A DNA stretch of 64,000 nt from Nitrospirae bacterium YQR-1 (GTDB lineage: Bacteria > Nitrospirota > Thermodesulfovibrionia > Thermodesulfovibrionales > Magnetobacteriaceae), in assembly GCA_039908095.1 (NCBI GenBank), contig JAMOBJ010000019.1, positions 1 to 64,000 on the forward strand, read 5' to 3'. The notes beneath the pieces are model-generated. The model searched no databases, had not been told where the DNA came from, and saw only the letters and a list, made by a program, of their open reading frames with translations. A program made the position numbers and the translations under genes. This document shows, in pieces, positions 63,697-64,000 of the stretch (position 1 is its first letter; each line of letters begins with the position of its first letter).

Positions 63697-64000
63697 TTAA
63701 TATATATTTCCACGCTTGAGGGAATTTAAATTACGGGCGGCATCTTCATAATCAGGTTGATATTCTAATGCTTTTTCAAATTCACCGGCAGCCTCACCGG
63801 TAAGTCCCTGATTTAAATACAGCACACCCAGGTTATTGTGAGCTGCTGCAAATGCAGGATTTATAGCTATTGCCATTTTATAATTTTCAAGGGCTTTCTC
63901 TGAAAATCCCTGTTTTAGGTAGATGTTGCCCATGTTGTTATAAGTCTGGGCAAGGTCAGGTTTTAACTTAACAGCTGTTTCATACATTTTAAGGGCGTCA
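63697..64000 (-). CDS. TPR protein, C-terminal part (runs off right edge)
   Basis: The frame is open from the stop at 63697 to the window end, so the start lies beyond base 64000. Visible residues are TPR units, including KPDLAQTYNNMGNIYLKQGF and NPAFAAAHNNLGVLYLNQGL. The function cannot be told from this fragment. Confidence 0.85.
   Translation of the reverse strand, partial: DALKMYETAVKLKPDLAQTYNNMGNIYLKQGFSEKALENYKMAIAINPAFAAAHNNLGVLYLNQGLTGEAAGEFEKALEYQPDYEDAARNLNSLKRGNIY

Overview
This is a chromosomal window from a Gram-negative, probably Nitrospirota-like bacterium. The gene repertoire includes a TonB system, an RND tripartite pump, lipoproteins, DUF928/CHAT/filamentous-haemagglutinin proteins and DUF362-ferredoxin proteins. 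Taxonomy is inferred from gene content only. Most of the sequence is ordinary, dense core genome: uvrA, mutS, gatA-gatB, glnE, an EF-G paralogue, PBP1A, a UbiD decarboxylase and tRNA-Arg(CCG). Accessory modules and small dispersed repeats sit between these genes. I saw no complete insertion sequence, prophage, rRNA operon or CRISPR array.

Layout. 1-4925 (minus): a secreted CHAT protease, a DUF928 protein and a filamentous-haemagglutinin-like exoprotein running off the left edge. 5184-5567: remnant of an Rpn-type nuclease. 5716-8226: a shortened UvrA. 8472-11038: an RseC-like protein and an EF-G paralogue. 11105-12966 (minus): an ATPase plus TOPRIM-like nuclease pair resembling the architecture of anti-phage systems. 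13186-17814: gatA-gatB-Nudix, then a DUF362 ferredoxin. 17902-20824: a formylglycine-generating-enzyme-like protein, a YgiB-like lipoprotein, a YgiC-like ATP-grasp ligase and a DUF350 membrane protein. 20894-26996: mutS, then an actin-like ATPase coupled to a PBP1A that carries a degenerate receiver domain at its cytoplasmic N terminus. 27104-31757: a TonB-dependent uptake cluster with a membrane polyferredoxin and a small Cys-rich membrane protein. 31832-38185 (minus): an EF-hand protein and a complete RND efflux operon. 38468-43435: a DsbC/G-like thioredoxin-fold protein, a receiver-TPR protein with no ordinary start codon, a lipoprotein with 14 propeller-like repeats, a bacterioferritin-comigratory peroxiredoxin and tRNA-Arg. 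43563-48854: radical SAM/B12 enzyme, orphan DppC-type permease, glnE. 48984-53370: pseG, then a minus-strand GT2-radical SAM-GT2 operon. 53621-64000: a lipoate ligase-like protein, a PAS/GAF histidine kinase, a DUF4124 membrane protein with a recent 105-bp tandem expansion, UbiD, an HD-GYP phosphodiesterase and a partial TPR protein.

Two families of small dispersed repeats punctuate the intergenic spaces. The first is MITE-like, with terminal inverted repeats reading TAATACCAAGTTGCA or GTTATTCCAATTCTAATTC and a shared interior. Its copies often abut stop codons; one copy supplies the last codons and stop of the TOPRIM gene. The second family is about 60 bp and centres on GCGGGCTACCGG followed by a TATATCGGATTTCGGG-like segment.

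The best candidates for undescribed biology are the ATPase-TOPRIM pair with its flanking repeats, the actin-like ATPase with receiver-fused PBP1A, the secreted CHAT/DUF928/haemagglutinin module, and the TonB/polyferredoxin/Cys-rich cluster. All functional claims rest on motif reading; no database search was run.
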